NCBI RefSeq assembly: GCF_041200145.1
Contig: NZ_CP165734.1
Location: 6,863,001-6,927,000, forward strand
DNA: 64,000 nt
Direction: 5' to 3'
Source of the DNA: Bradyrhizobium sp. LLZ17
GTDB taxonomy: Bacteria > Pseudomonadota > Alphaproteobacteria > Rhizobiales > Xanthobacteraceae
The translations under genes were made by a program, and so were the position numbers. Every line of letters starts with the position of its first letter. Position 1 is the first letter of the stretch. Positions 11,267 through 19,524 of this stretch are shown piece by piece. Below the pieces are notes generated by a model that saw only the letters and a list, made by a program, of their open reading frames with translations, did not search any database and was not told the origin of the DNA.

Positions 11267-11443
11267 ATGCCTGCGTTCACGTTTGAGAAGATTTCGCCGC
11301 CGGCGCGCCGCGCTCCGGCCGGAACGACACCGAAGAAGAAGGCGCGGGGTCTGATCAGCCAGATGATCGATCGTTTCGCCGAGCGCCGCGCTCGCCGCGC
11401 CTTGCGCGCATCGGCGCGCACTGACGACAAGCCGGCGAAGTAG
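11267..11443 (+). CDS. Small basic conserved-type protein, unknown function
   Basis: This 58-residue Arg/Lys/Ala-rich protein begins MPAFTFEKISPPARRAP. The ATG at 11267 has a good ribosome site (GAGGGG, about 7 bases upstream); the longer open frame from 11126 has none. A C-terminal helix (MIDRFAERRARRALRA) is strongly basic, which could suggest nucleic acid or membrane-surface binding, but no function is known. It stands alone between divergent neighbours. The clear ribosome site and distinct codon use argue that it is real. Confidence 0.6.
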   Translation: MPAFTFEKISPPARRAPAGTTPKKKARGLISQMIDRFAERRARRALRASARTDDKPAK

Positions 11444-11458
11444 CGCGGCATTGGGGAT

Positions 11459-11571
11459 GCCGTAGGGTAGGCAAAGGCGCCCTTGCGCCGTGCCCACCAC
11501 CTTCTCTCCAATCGCGATCTCGATGGTGGGCACGCTTCCGCCTTCGCTCTTCGAGCTACGGCGGACAAGTC
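11459..11571. repeat. Family D interspersed repeat
   Basis: The segment contains CGTAGGGTAGGCAAAGGCG, GCGCCGTGCCCACCA and the complementary GGTGGGCACGC, ending CGAGCTACGGCGGACAAG. The pattern of a 'CGTAGGGTGGGCAAAG...GTGCCCACC' unit is a widespread intergenic repeat in Bradyrhizobium. It separates the small basic gene from prmA. Confidence 0.6.
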
Positions 11572-11597
11572 GCTTTACTTATCCTGCAGCGATTCGT

Positions 11598-12527
11598 TCA
11601 CCCCACCTTCCTGAGCAACAGACTGCTCCACCCCTCGATCCGCAGGTGCCGCAGCGGCACGAGACCGCGGGCACGATAGGCGGCGATCACCGCGGGCGCC
11701 TGGTGCGTCAACAGGCCGGAGAGGATGACGCGCGCACCCGGCGCGAGATGCCGTGTCATCGGACCCGCCAATTGCCTTAACGGATTGGCAAGGATGTTGG
11801 CCAGCACCAGGTCGAATGGTCCGCATCGGCCGAAATCCGGCGCGGCGAAGCCGGTGGCGCGGATCACCCGCACATGATTGCCGACTTCATTCAGGGCGGC
11901 GTTCTCCGCCGCCACGCGCACGGAGGGCGGGTCGATGTCCGAGGCCAGCACCGCGCGATGCAGGGCCTTCGCCGCCGCAATCCCGAGCACGCCGGTCCCG
12001 GTGCCGAGGTCGAGCACGCGCGTCGGGCGCGCGTGTTTCAAGACATGGTCAAGCAGCAGTAAACAGCCACGCGTGGTGCCGTGATGTCCGGTGCCGAAGG
12101 CGAGCGCCGCCTCGATCTCGATGGCGAGCTTGTTCGGCGCCACGCGGTCGCGGTCATGGCTGCCGTGCACGACGAAGCGCCCGGCCGGCACCGGGACGAG
12201 ATCTTCCAGGCTGGCCTTGACCCAGTCCTTGGCTTCGATCGTGTCGAAGACAAGCGTCGCAGCGATCTCAGTTCCTGCAGAAGTTGCAAGGAGTTCGCGC
12301 AGCAATTGCTGATCCGGCGCCGCGGCGAAATGCAGCGTGACGTCCCATTCTCCATCGGGCCGCTCGAATGCGGCGACCGCTGCATCGCCGTCGAGAAAGA
12401 TCTCCGTGAGCACGTCGACGACGCGCTTGGCGGCGGCCTCGTTACCGATCGAGAAGCTGGCGCGATGGGTGGGCAAAGGCTGCATTCGGAGTTCCGTCCA
12501 GTTCAATTTTTGGAACTTTTGCTCCAA
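11598..12527 (-). CDS. prmA: Ribosomal protein L11 methyltransferase PrmA
   Basis: The 309-residue SAM-dependent methyltransferase methylates L11 at several amino groups. The N-terminal substrate-binding domain is followed by the linker signature AFGTGHHGTTRG (residues 143-154) and SAM motif I, VLDLGTGTGVLG (171-182). Acidic loop SDIDPPSV and motif IV LANILANPL, which holds the catalytic Asn, follow. The start at 12527 (MEQKFQKLNW) is used; an internal Met at 12485 is possible. It is divergently placed from the Flp pilin gene. Confidence 0.93.
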   Translation of the reverse strand: MEQKFQKLNWTELRMQPLPTHRASFSIGNEAAAKRVVDVLTEIFLDGDAAVAAFERPDGEWDVTLHFAAAPDQQLLRELLATSAGTEIAATLVFDTIEAKDWVKASLEDLVPVPAGRFVVHGSHDRDRVAPNKLAIEIEAALAFGTGHHGTTRGCLLLLDHVLKHARPTRVLDLGTGTGVLGIAAAKALHRAVLASDIDPPSVRVAAENAALNEVGNHVRVIRATGFAAPDFGRCGPFDLVLANILANPLRQLAGPMTRHLAPGARVILSGLLTHQAPAVIAAYRARGLVPLRHLRIEGWSSLLLRKVG

Positions 12528-12637
12528 CTTTCGCGTAAAATTGCGCTCAGAGATTAACTTGCCCGCAGGTTGTATTCCGTACGTTTACGGATGTGGCAAC
12601 CAGCCAACACAGCTTGAAATAGATATGGAGGCGAGTC

Positions 12638-12802
12638 TTGAAGTGCATGGTTTCGAAGTTCTGGTCGGACGAGTCGGGCGCGACCGCGATCGAATACGGC
12701 CTGATCGCGGCCGGTATCGCGCTGGCGATCATCACCGTGGTCAACGGCCTCGGTACCAGCCTGAACGACAAGTTCGGTTCGATTAGCAGCTCCTTGAAGT
12801 AA
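12638..12802 (+). CDS. Flp/Fap type IVb pilin, TTG start
   Basis: This 54-residue pilin subunit has the type IVb prepilin signature ESGATAIEYGLIAAGIAL, with cleavage expected after the Gly before ATAIEYG by a TadV-type peptidase, followed by the hydrophobic helix. GGAGG sits 7 bases upstream of TTG at 12638, which gives the family-like N-terminus K-C-M-V-S-K-F. An ATG three codons later is the alternative. No other tad genes are in the window, so this is an isolated pilin locus. It lies in a different frame from the longer spurious ORFs here. Confidence 0.88.
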   Translation: MKCMVSKFWSDESGATAIEYGLIAAGIALAIITVVNGLGTSLNDKFGSISSSLK

Positions 12803-12860
12803 TTTCTGCCTCCGATTTCCCAGCGGAGCTACTTTCTTCATAGACGGCTTTCGTGACGAG

Positions 12861-12902
12861 CGCCCGCTGGGGGATTGCCCCCTGGCGGGCGAAATCGTTT
12901 TG
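12861..12902 (+). terminator. Probable terminator after the Flp pilin gene
   Basis: CGCCCGCTGGGG pairs with the complementary run CCCCTGGCGGGCG (about 13 pairs including two G-T), with a short loop, followed by AAATCGTTTT. It lies about 60 bases after the pilin stop, a common place for a strong terminator after an abundantly expressed pilin. Confidence 0.6.
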
Positions 12903-12904
12903 GG

Positions 12905-13111
12905 GGGCGTCACCGCCGCATATTCGAAAGGGGTAGACCACCATCCACAGGCTGTTCGCTCATTCTCCCCATCCCATCCACGGCCTTATGCCCCGCTTGT
13001 CCCGCGGCTTCTCCCCAGCTTGCTCCGGGCTTGTAGCGCGAGGACCGGGTCAGGTTTTCACCGCTTCACTACAGGCCTCTCAACAGGCCTGTCCCCTTGC
13101 TATCCACAGGC
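12905..13111. other. Spacer with TATCCACA-like boxes, no gene seen
   Basis: This region between the pilin terminator and the restored end of the FAD oxidoreductase is rich in CCACAGG/CCACGG words, including CTATCCACAGG and CTATCCACGG about ten bases apart. They resemble DnaA boxes (TTATCCACA) but no origin-type AT-rich region or DnaA/ParAB gene is nearby. No coding region is supported. Confidence 0.35.
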
Positions 13112-14721
13112 CTATCCACGGCTTGCGAACAGGCTGCGGTGATCCCGCAAGATCGCCTGCGCCGCATTGTGGCCGGGGGCACCGGTGACGCCGCCGCCGG
13201 GATGGGCGCCGGAGCCGCAATGGTAGAGGCCCTTCAGGGGCCTCGGTAGTCGGCGTGACCCAGCATCGGCCGGGCCGAGAACAGCTGGTTCAAGCTCAGC
13301 GCGCCGTGGAAAATGTCGCCACCGAGCAGGCCGAACTGCCGTTCGAGGTCAAGCGGTGACAGGATCTGGCGGCCGAGTACGCTGGTCCCAAAGCCCGGCG
13401 CATAGCTGTCCACCGTCGCGATCATGAGATCGGCGACCTCCTCGCGATGGTCGTCCCACGATGTTCCGTCGGGCAGTTCGGGCGCGACGTGCTGGCAGAA
13501 CAGGCTCGCGACGTGTTGTCCTGCCGGCGCAAGCGTGTCGTCGAGCGTCGAGGGGATCAGCATCTCGACGATCGGCTGACGGCTCCAGCCCTGCGCCCGC
13601 GCACCGAGATAAGCGCGGTCCATGTAGCCGAGGCTCGGCGCCAGGATGATGCCGGAGGTGAGGTGATCGCCGTCGCCCGGCAGCGCCGCGAACGAGGGCA
13701 GGCGGTCCAGCGCCACATTCATGCGGAAGGTGCCGGAGCCGTTCTTCCAGTGGCGGATGCGGGTGAGGAAATCGCCGGGCAGGGCGTCGGCAGCGACCAG
13801 CCGGGTGTAGAGCAGCTTTGGATTGACGTTGGACGCGACATATTTTGCGCGGATGGTCTCGCCGTTCTCCAGCACCACGCCTACGGCGCGGTCGCGCTCG
13901 ACGATCACCTCGCGCACACCGGCATCGGTGTCGATCATGACGCCGCGGTCGCGCGCGGTGCGGGCCATCGCCCGCGTGATCGCGCCCATGCCGCCGATGG
14001 CGTGACCCCAGACGCCCTTCTTCCCGTTCACCTCGCCGAAGGCGTGATGCAGCATCACATAGGCCGAGCCGGCGGCGTAGGGGCTCGCATAATTGCCGAC
14101 GATGGCGTCGAAGCCGAACAGCGCCTTGACGAGGTCGTGCTCGAACCGCTCGTCCAGCATCTCGCCGGCCGAGCGGGTGAAGAGATCGAGCAGGCTGCGG
14201 CCCTGCTCCAGGGTCAGCCCGCGCAGGATGTTGGCGCTTTGCAGCGCGTTCACGGCCTCACGGATTGCACTCATGCCAAAACCGGCGAGCAGGTTCGGTG
14301 GTGCACGCAGCACGAACTGCCGCAGCACATCGGCGATGTCTTCCAGTTCGCGGGAGAAACCGTCGAGGGCATCGGCGTCATGCGCGCTGAGCCGCGCGAC
14401 GGAGGCTTTGGTCCGCCCCTCGCCGGTGAGGAGATAGCTGCCGTCGGGCGCGGGCAAGAAATTCTGCGCGCGCCGCTCGACGATCCGCAGGCCCTGCTCC
14501 GCGAGCTTCAAGTCGCGGATCACCTGCGGATTGAGCAGGCTCACGGTGTAGGCCGCGACCGAATTGCGGAAGCCCGGATGAAACTCCTCCGTCACGGCCG
14601 CCCCGCCGACCACCTTGCGGCGCTCGACGATGTGCACGCGCAGCCCCGCCGCGGCAAGATAGCACGCACAGGTGAGGCCGTTATGGCCAGCGCCAATGAT
14701 GACGACGTCGGTTTCGGTCAT
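13112..14721 (-). pseudogene. FAD-dependent phytoene-desaturase-like oxidoreductase (PYROXD2 type), frameshifted near 3' end
   Basis: The protein is a FAD amine-oxidase/phytoene-desaturase fold enzyme; no substrate can be assigned. The N-terminal Rossmann motif is VVIIGAGHNGL (residues 6-16), with VERRKVVGGAA after the second strand. As given it stops at 13234 after 495 residues (GHADYRGP). Restoring one base in GGCCCC near 13238-13243 continues the frame through [17 protein letters not shown] and [10 protein letters not shown] to TAG at 13112. This gives 536 residues and restores the conserved C-terminal FAD-contact motif [16 protein letters not shown] 1-base deletion is therefore likely; whether it is real or a sequencing error is open. 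Confidence 0.85.
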
Positions 14722-14735
14722 GATTCCCTGGCGGT

Positions 14736-14857
14736 GTCATTCCTGGGCGTGCGAAGCGCGAACGATGGTGCGCAATTGCGCACCTGAGAATCTCGGGGTT
14801 CCGGGTTCGATGCTCCGGGCCGCGCTTCGCGGTCCCGTCGCATCGTCCCGGAACGAC
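14736..14857. repeat. Family A palindromic repeat, enlarged copy
   Basis: Outer halves GTCATTCCTGGGCG and CGTCCCGGAACGAC flank inner GAATCTCGGGGTTCCGGGTTCG. A perfect 16-bp palindrome GTGCGCAATTGCGCAC is nested at 14768-14783. It lies between the divergent FAD oxidoreductase and spermidine-synthase-like genes, where both promoters must be. Confidence 0.75.
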
Positions 14858-14974
14858 CGTCTTATATCAAGCATTGCTCTCGACACCATCACGAGACCAT
14901 TTATTGCCCGTTCAGGCGCCGTGTGCTCCATTGCGCGCGTCCGGCGCCCGCCGGGTTTATCCGCCGGAGCTCCC

Positions 14975-17257
14975 ATGGATTCGATCGCGCAGCCCGCCGC
15001 CACGGAGCAACCGTCCTCGTCGCGCAACCGGCTGCTGTTGACGGTCTACACGGCCGCGATCTTCGTCAGCGCGCTGCTGCTGTTCTCGGTGCAGCCGCTG
15101 TTCACGAAAATGGTGCTGCCGCGGCTCGGCGGCTCGCCCGCGGTGTGGTCGGTGGCGATGGTGTTCTTCCAGTCGCTGCTGCTGGCCGGCTATGCCTACG
15201 CGCATCTCCTGATGCAGATCAAGAACCGCGTCGTTCCCGTCGTGGTTCATCTCGCGCTGCTGGTCGCAGCCTTCGTCACGCTGCCGCTCGGCATCGCCGG
15301 CGCCTATGGCGAGCCGCCGTCGTCCGGCTACGCGTTCTGGCTGCTCGGCCTGTTCGTGATGTCGATCGGTCTGCCGTTCTTCGCGCTGGCCGCCAACAAT
15401 CCGCTGCTGCAAGCCTGGTTCGTTCGCACCGGGCATCCTGACGGGCGCGATCCGTATTTCCTCTACGCCTCCTCGAATATCGGCAGCTTCCTCGCGCTGT
15501 TGTCCTATCCGTTCCTGCTCGAGCCGGTCTTCACCCTGCACACGCAGAACCGGCTCTGGACCGGCGGCTACGGCCTCCTGATCGTCCTGATCGCGGCCTG
15601 CGCTGTGCTGCTGTTGCGCTCGCCGAAGCTGGCTATGGTTGATGCGCAAACCGAGCAGGCGAATGCACCGGCGCCCGGGGTCGTGACACGGCTGCGCTGG
15701 ATATTCTTGGCCGCTGTGCCGTCCGGCCTGCTGATCGCCGTGACCGCGCATATCTCCACCGACGTCGCGGCGGCGCCGCTATTATGGGTGCTGCCGCTGT
15801 CGCTGTACCTGTTGACCTGGGTTGTCGTGTTCCAGTCGCGGCCGCTGTTGCCGCACAAATGGATGCTGATGCTGCAGCCGGTCGCGATCGCGGGCGTCAT
15901 CTTCCTGCTCGCCTTCGGCGGTGAGCAGAATTTGCTGCTCACGCTCGGCGGCCATCAATTGTGCTTCTTCGTCATCGCCATGGCCTGCCACGGCGAATTG
16001 GCGCGGACACGGCCGCCCTCGAAATATCTCACCGGCTTCTATGTCGCGCTGTCGTTCGGCGGCATGATCGGCGGGCTGTTTGCGGGCCTGGTGGCGCCCT
16101 TCACCTTCTCATGGATCGCCGAATATCCGATCCTGGTGGCGCTCGCCGCGCTGTGCCGGCCTTCGGTCAACGAGCGTTTTGCCGGCATCGCCAAATGGTA
16201 CTGGCTGGTGCTCGCCGTGGTCGCGGTCGCGCTGGTGGTGCCGTCCTACACCACGGGCGCTCTGCCGGCCTGGTTCGAGGATCACCGCGTCGGGATTGCC
16301 GGCGCCGTCGGCGTGCTGGCAGCGCTTCTCGCGATCGCGGTCAACGTCGGCCGCTGGAAGATCTTTGCCACCGTCGCGCTGGCGCTGGCATTGATCCGGA
16401 TCTATCCGGCGGACGAGGGCCGCGTCACGACCGTGCGCAGCTTCTTCGGCGTGCACAAGATCGTGGTGACGCCGGGCGGCTATTTCCATGTGCTGATGCA
16501 CGGAACCACCATTCACGGCGCCGAGCGCTTCCGCAACAATGACGGCACACCGGTTACCGGCCGGCCCGAGCCGATCACCTACTATCACAAGGACGGCGGC
16601 ATCGGTCAGGCCATCACCGCGATCCGCGAGCGCAAGGGCGCGCCGCTGAAAGTCGCAGCCATCGGCGTCGGATCGGGCACGCTCGCCTGCGCCGCGGAGC
16701 CCGGCGACAGCTGGAAATTCTTCGAGATCGACCAGTCCATGGTCGATGCCGCGCGTGACCCGAAGAATTTCCGTTACATCTCGAGCTGCCTGCCGGACCT
16801 GAAGCCGGTGATCGGGGACGCACGCCTCACCTTCGCGAGGGAGCCCGACGGCGCCTACGACCTCATTATCGTCGATGCCTATTCGTCGGATGCGATCCCG
16901 ATCCATCTTGCGACCGAAGAGGCGATGGCGATCTACAAGGACAAGCTCGCCCCGCACGGCGCCGTGGTGATGCACGTCTCCAACCGGCATCTCGATCTCG
17001 AGCCCGTCGTGGTCGGCATCGCCGATGCCAACGATCTCAAGAGCTGGGTCTACGACGAGGATTCCGGCCGCGATGCCGACTACATCTTCTCCACCGACGT
17101 GGTCATCTCCGCGCGGGAGGCGGAGGATGTCGGCAGGCTCGCCTCCTCCAAGCAGTGGGAGGAGACCGAGGCGGACGAGAAGGTGCGGGTCTGGACCGAC
17201 GATTACTCCAACATTCTCGGCGCGCTGTACCGGCGCTTGCGGTACGGCGAGCAGTAA
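14975..17257 (+). CDS. Membrane-fused spermidine-synthase-like protein
   Basis: The 760-residue protein joins a multi-helix membrane region (residues about 20-480) to a C-terminal SAM/aminopropyltransferase-type Rossmann domain. In the latter, AAIGVGSGTLAC, FFEIDQSMVDAA and YDLIIVDAYSSDAIPIHL follow the spermidine synthase order of motifs. Such 'fused MFS/spermidine synthase' proteins are common in proteobacteria, and their reaction is not well established, so polyamine synthesis should not be assumed. The ATG at 14975 has GGAG 7 bases upstream. The frame extends 101 codons upstream over the repeat without coding character. Confidence 0.85.
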   Translation: MDSIAQPAATEQPSSSRNRLLLTVYTAAIFVSALLLFSVQPLFTKMVLPRLGGSPAVWSVAMVFFQSLLLAGYAYAHLLMQIKNRVVPVVVHLALLVAAFVTLPLGIAGAYGEPPSSGYAFWLLGLFVMSIGLPFFALAANNPLLQAWFVRTGHPDGRDPYFLYASSNIGSFLALLSYPFLLEPVFTLHTQNRLWTGGYGLLIVLIAACAVLLLRSPKLAMVDAQTEQANAPAPGVVTRLRWIFLAAVPSGLLIAVTAHISTDVAAAPLLWVLPLSLYLLTWVVVFQSRPLLPHKWMLMLQPVAIAGVIFLLAFGGEQNLLLTLGGHQLCFFVIAMACHGELARTRPPSKYLTGFYVALSFGGMIGGLFAGLVAPFTFSWIAEYPILVALAALCRPSVNERFAGIAKWYWLVLAVVAVALVVPSYTTGALPAWFEDHRVGIAGAVGVLAALLAIAVNVGRWKIFATVALALALIRIYPADEGRVTTVRSFFGVHKIVVTPGGYFHVLMHGTTIHGAERFRNNDGTPVTGRPEPITYYHKDGGIGQAITAIRERKGAPLKVAAIGVGSGTLACAAEPGDSWKFFEIDQSMVDAARDPKNFRYISSCLPDLKPVIGDARLTFAREPDGAYDLIIVDAYSSDAIPIHLATEEAMAIYKDKLAPHGAVVMHVSNRHLDLEPVVVGIADANDLKSWVYDEDSGRDADYIFSTDVVISAREAEDVGRLASSKQWEETEADEKVRVWTDDYSNILGALYRRLRYGEQ

Positions 17258-17266
17258 CGCCGTAGT

Positions 17267-17358
17267 TTGTAGCCCGGATGGAGCGTAGCGTAATCCGGGG
17301 CCGCTCGCAGGTGGCGGGCGCCGTTGCCGGATTTCGCTGCGCTCCATCCGGGCTACAA
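17267..17358. repeat. Family C palindromic repeat
   Basis: Eighteen-base terminal inverted repeats, TTGTAGCCCGGATGGAGC at the left and its complement GCTCCATCCGGGCTACAA at the right, enclose a GC-rich centre. It lies between convergent genes and could also act as a bidirectional transcription end. Confidence 0.85.
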
Positions 17359-17370
17359 GGCGGACGAACG

Positions 17371-18365
17371 TTACGGTTCGACCGGCGTCCCTGCCGGCAA
17401 CGCGAGGCCCTTTTCGCCGGCGACCTGGCGCAACAGGTCCGGCCTGTCCGAGATGATGCCGTTCACCCCGGTCTCGATCATCCGCGCCATGTCCTCAGGC
17501 TTGTTGACGGTCCAGACCACGACGCGCAGCCCGAGCGCATGGGCCTCGAGACCAGCGCCACCGTCACATCGCCGAAATAGGGTGACCAGATCGCACCGCC
17601 CGCGGCCTTGATCGTCCGCGGCAGCGAGCCGCCGTGATCGGCGGGGCTGAAGCCCGCCGTCCAGTTGCTCGGCTTGTCGAGCGCGATGGTGGGCGCCGGG
17701 CCGCGCTGCAGCGTCAGGTACACGGTCGGAATCGCCGGTGTCTGCTGCTGAACGAGAAGCAGCGTTCGCCAGTCGAACGACTGGATCATGACGCGATCGG
17801 AGAACTGCTCGGCCTCGATCAGCCCGAGCAGCTTTGCGACGAAGGCCTGCGGGTCGAGGGATTGATCCGGATGGTCCGGATCGATCTTGGTCTCGATGTT
17901 GAACCGCACCCGTGTGTTGCCGGACTTTCGCACCAGCGCAAACACCTCGCGCAAGGTGGGAATGCGCGTGCCCGGGATGGTGCGCTGGCCGGGGAATTGC
18001 TTTGCATAGGCGCTGTCGGGCCGAAGCTGGCCGACGTCGTAGGTCCTGACATCGGCAAACTGCAGTTTCACGAAGGGCGTGCCGGGCGCGGCGACATAGG
18101 CGCCGTTCGCATCCCGCGCCAAATCCGGATTGAGCCCGCGCTCATGCGACACGACGACTTCGCCGTCGGCGGTCACGCCGACGTCGAGCTCCAGCGTGTC
18201 CACGCCCATCGAGAGCGCGTTGGCGAAAGCCGGCAGGGTGTTTTCCGGCAGCAGCGCCCGCCCGCCGCGATGCGCCTCGAGATCGAAAGTCGAATCAAGA
18301 GCCATGGCGCGTCCTGCAATGAGAGATAACAGCACGGTCAAGATGGTCGCAGCAGGTGATGGCAT
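17371..18365 (-). pseudogene. Secreted glycerophosphodiester phosphodiesterase, frameshifted near 3' end
   Basis: This GDPD-family enzyme hydrolyses glycerophosphodiesters to glycerol-3-phosphate and an alcohol. It has a signal peptide of about 22 residues, then the catalytic start EAHRGGRALLPENT (H32, R33, E41, N42) and ELDVGVTADGEVVVSHE. The open frame ends at 17478 with a scrambled tail. Adding one base near 17546-17549 restores SEAHALGLRVVVWTVNKPED and an end at TAA 17371, giving 331 residues with the conserved VWTVN strand of the barrel. A 1-base deletion is therefore probable. It is convergent with the spermidine-synthase-like gene across repeat C. Confidence 0.85.
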
Positions 18366-18522
18366 GGTGTCTCGAAGGGCAAGCGAAAAGGGTTGGAATT
18401 AAACGCATTTTGGCGTCGGTGGCCCATTCTACAGGCTTTTGCGGCTGTTGAAAGCTTCGCCCGCGGCTTGGATTGCGCTCGTCCGGCGGCTATGTACTCA
18501 TAGCGGCCTTGGAATCCCGACA

Positions 18523-19481
18523 GTGCAGCTGAAACGCGACCACCGCATCATCCGCAGCCGGCATTTTCGCAAGATGCAGCGGCGGCATTTCATCGTCTTC
18601 GACGTGCTGCCGTTCGTCGGCACCCTGGTCGCTGTGGGCCTGTTGTTCTACCGACCGATCGGCGCAACGGAGCTCAGCCTGTTCTTTGGCTTTTGGCTGA
18701 TCACCGGCCTCGGCCTCACCGTCGGCTATCACCGCCTGTTCACCCACCGCGCCTTTGCCACCTCGACTGCGATGAGCGCGATCCTGATCATCATGGGATC
18801 GATGGCCGGCCGCGGCCCGATGCTGTCCTGGGCGGCGATGCACCGGCGCCATCACGAACTGTCCGATCACGAAGGCGATCTGCATTCGCCGCTTCTGCAC
18901 GGCGACGGCGTGCTCGGCCGCTTGCGTGGCTTCCTGCATGCGCACCTGACCTGGATGATCGAGCACGACTATCCCAACGTCGCGCATTACGTACCTGACC
19001 TGATGGCGAACCGCATGCTGGTCGCCGTCAACAGCTATTACTATAGCTGGGTCGCGCTCGGGCTGCTGCTGCCGGCCGCGATCGGCGGGCTTGCCACAAT
19101 GAGCGCATGGGGTGCGCTGAGCGGGCTGCTCTGGGGCGGCGTGGTGCGCATGTTCGTGGTCGAGCAGACCATGTCGGCCATCAACTCCGTCATGCACACA
19201 TTCGGCGCGCAGCCCTTCGTTACGCGCGACGACAACAGCCGCAATCTCGGCGTGATGGCCTGGCTCGCCTGGGGGAGGGTTGGCACAATAACCATCACGC
19301 CTTTCCATATTCCGCCGCTTTCGGTCTGCGCTGGTTCGAGTTCGATGCCGGCTTCATCTTCATCCGCGCGCTGGAGGCGCTTGGGCTCGCCTGGGACGTC
19401 AAGGTGCCGAGCGAGGACAAGATCGCCCGGCGCACGCTGCGGCAGCCGGGCGACGCTGCGCCCGACCTGGAAACGGGCTGA
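18523..19481 (+). pseudogene. Acyl-CoA/fatty-acid desaturase, frameshifted before the third histidine box
   Basis: This membrane di-iron delta-9-type desaturase has histidine boxes HRLFTH and HRRHH in frame. The frame as given then goes wrong at the G-run in CTCGCCTGGGGGAGG (about 19270-19277). One extra base there gives GEGWHNNHHAFPYSAAF, which contains the third box HNNHH, and the restored protein ends at TGA 19479-19481 (319 residues). As given, the ORF product lacks the third box and could not bind iron properly. The start is uncertain: GTG at 18523 (VQLKRDHRIIRSRHF) is preferred, ATG 18574 or 18439 are alternatives. It lies 43 bases upstream of the MBOAT gene. Confidence 0.82.
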
Positions 19482-19512
19482 GCATCATCGCCGGCGTTGC
19501 CGGCGATGATGC
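19482..19512 (+). promoter_or_regulatory. 14-bp perfect hairpin between desaturase and MBOAT genes
   Basis: GCATCATCGCCGGC at 19482-19495 and its exact complement at 19499-19512 are separated by GTT. The hairpin begins immediately after the desaturase stop and ends 12 bases before the MBOAT ATG. No T-run follows, so a Rho-independent terminator is unlikely; it could be an mRNA stabiliser or could affect ribosome access to the MBOAT start. Confidence 0.6.
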
Positions 19513-19524
19513 GGCCTTGCACCG

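Noticed and set aside
13098..13120. TATCCACAGG/TATCCACGG pair as possible DnaA boxes or origin
   Set aside because: Only two imperfect boxes, no AT-rich unwinding region and no replication gene nearby; partly within the restored oxidoreductase end.
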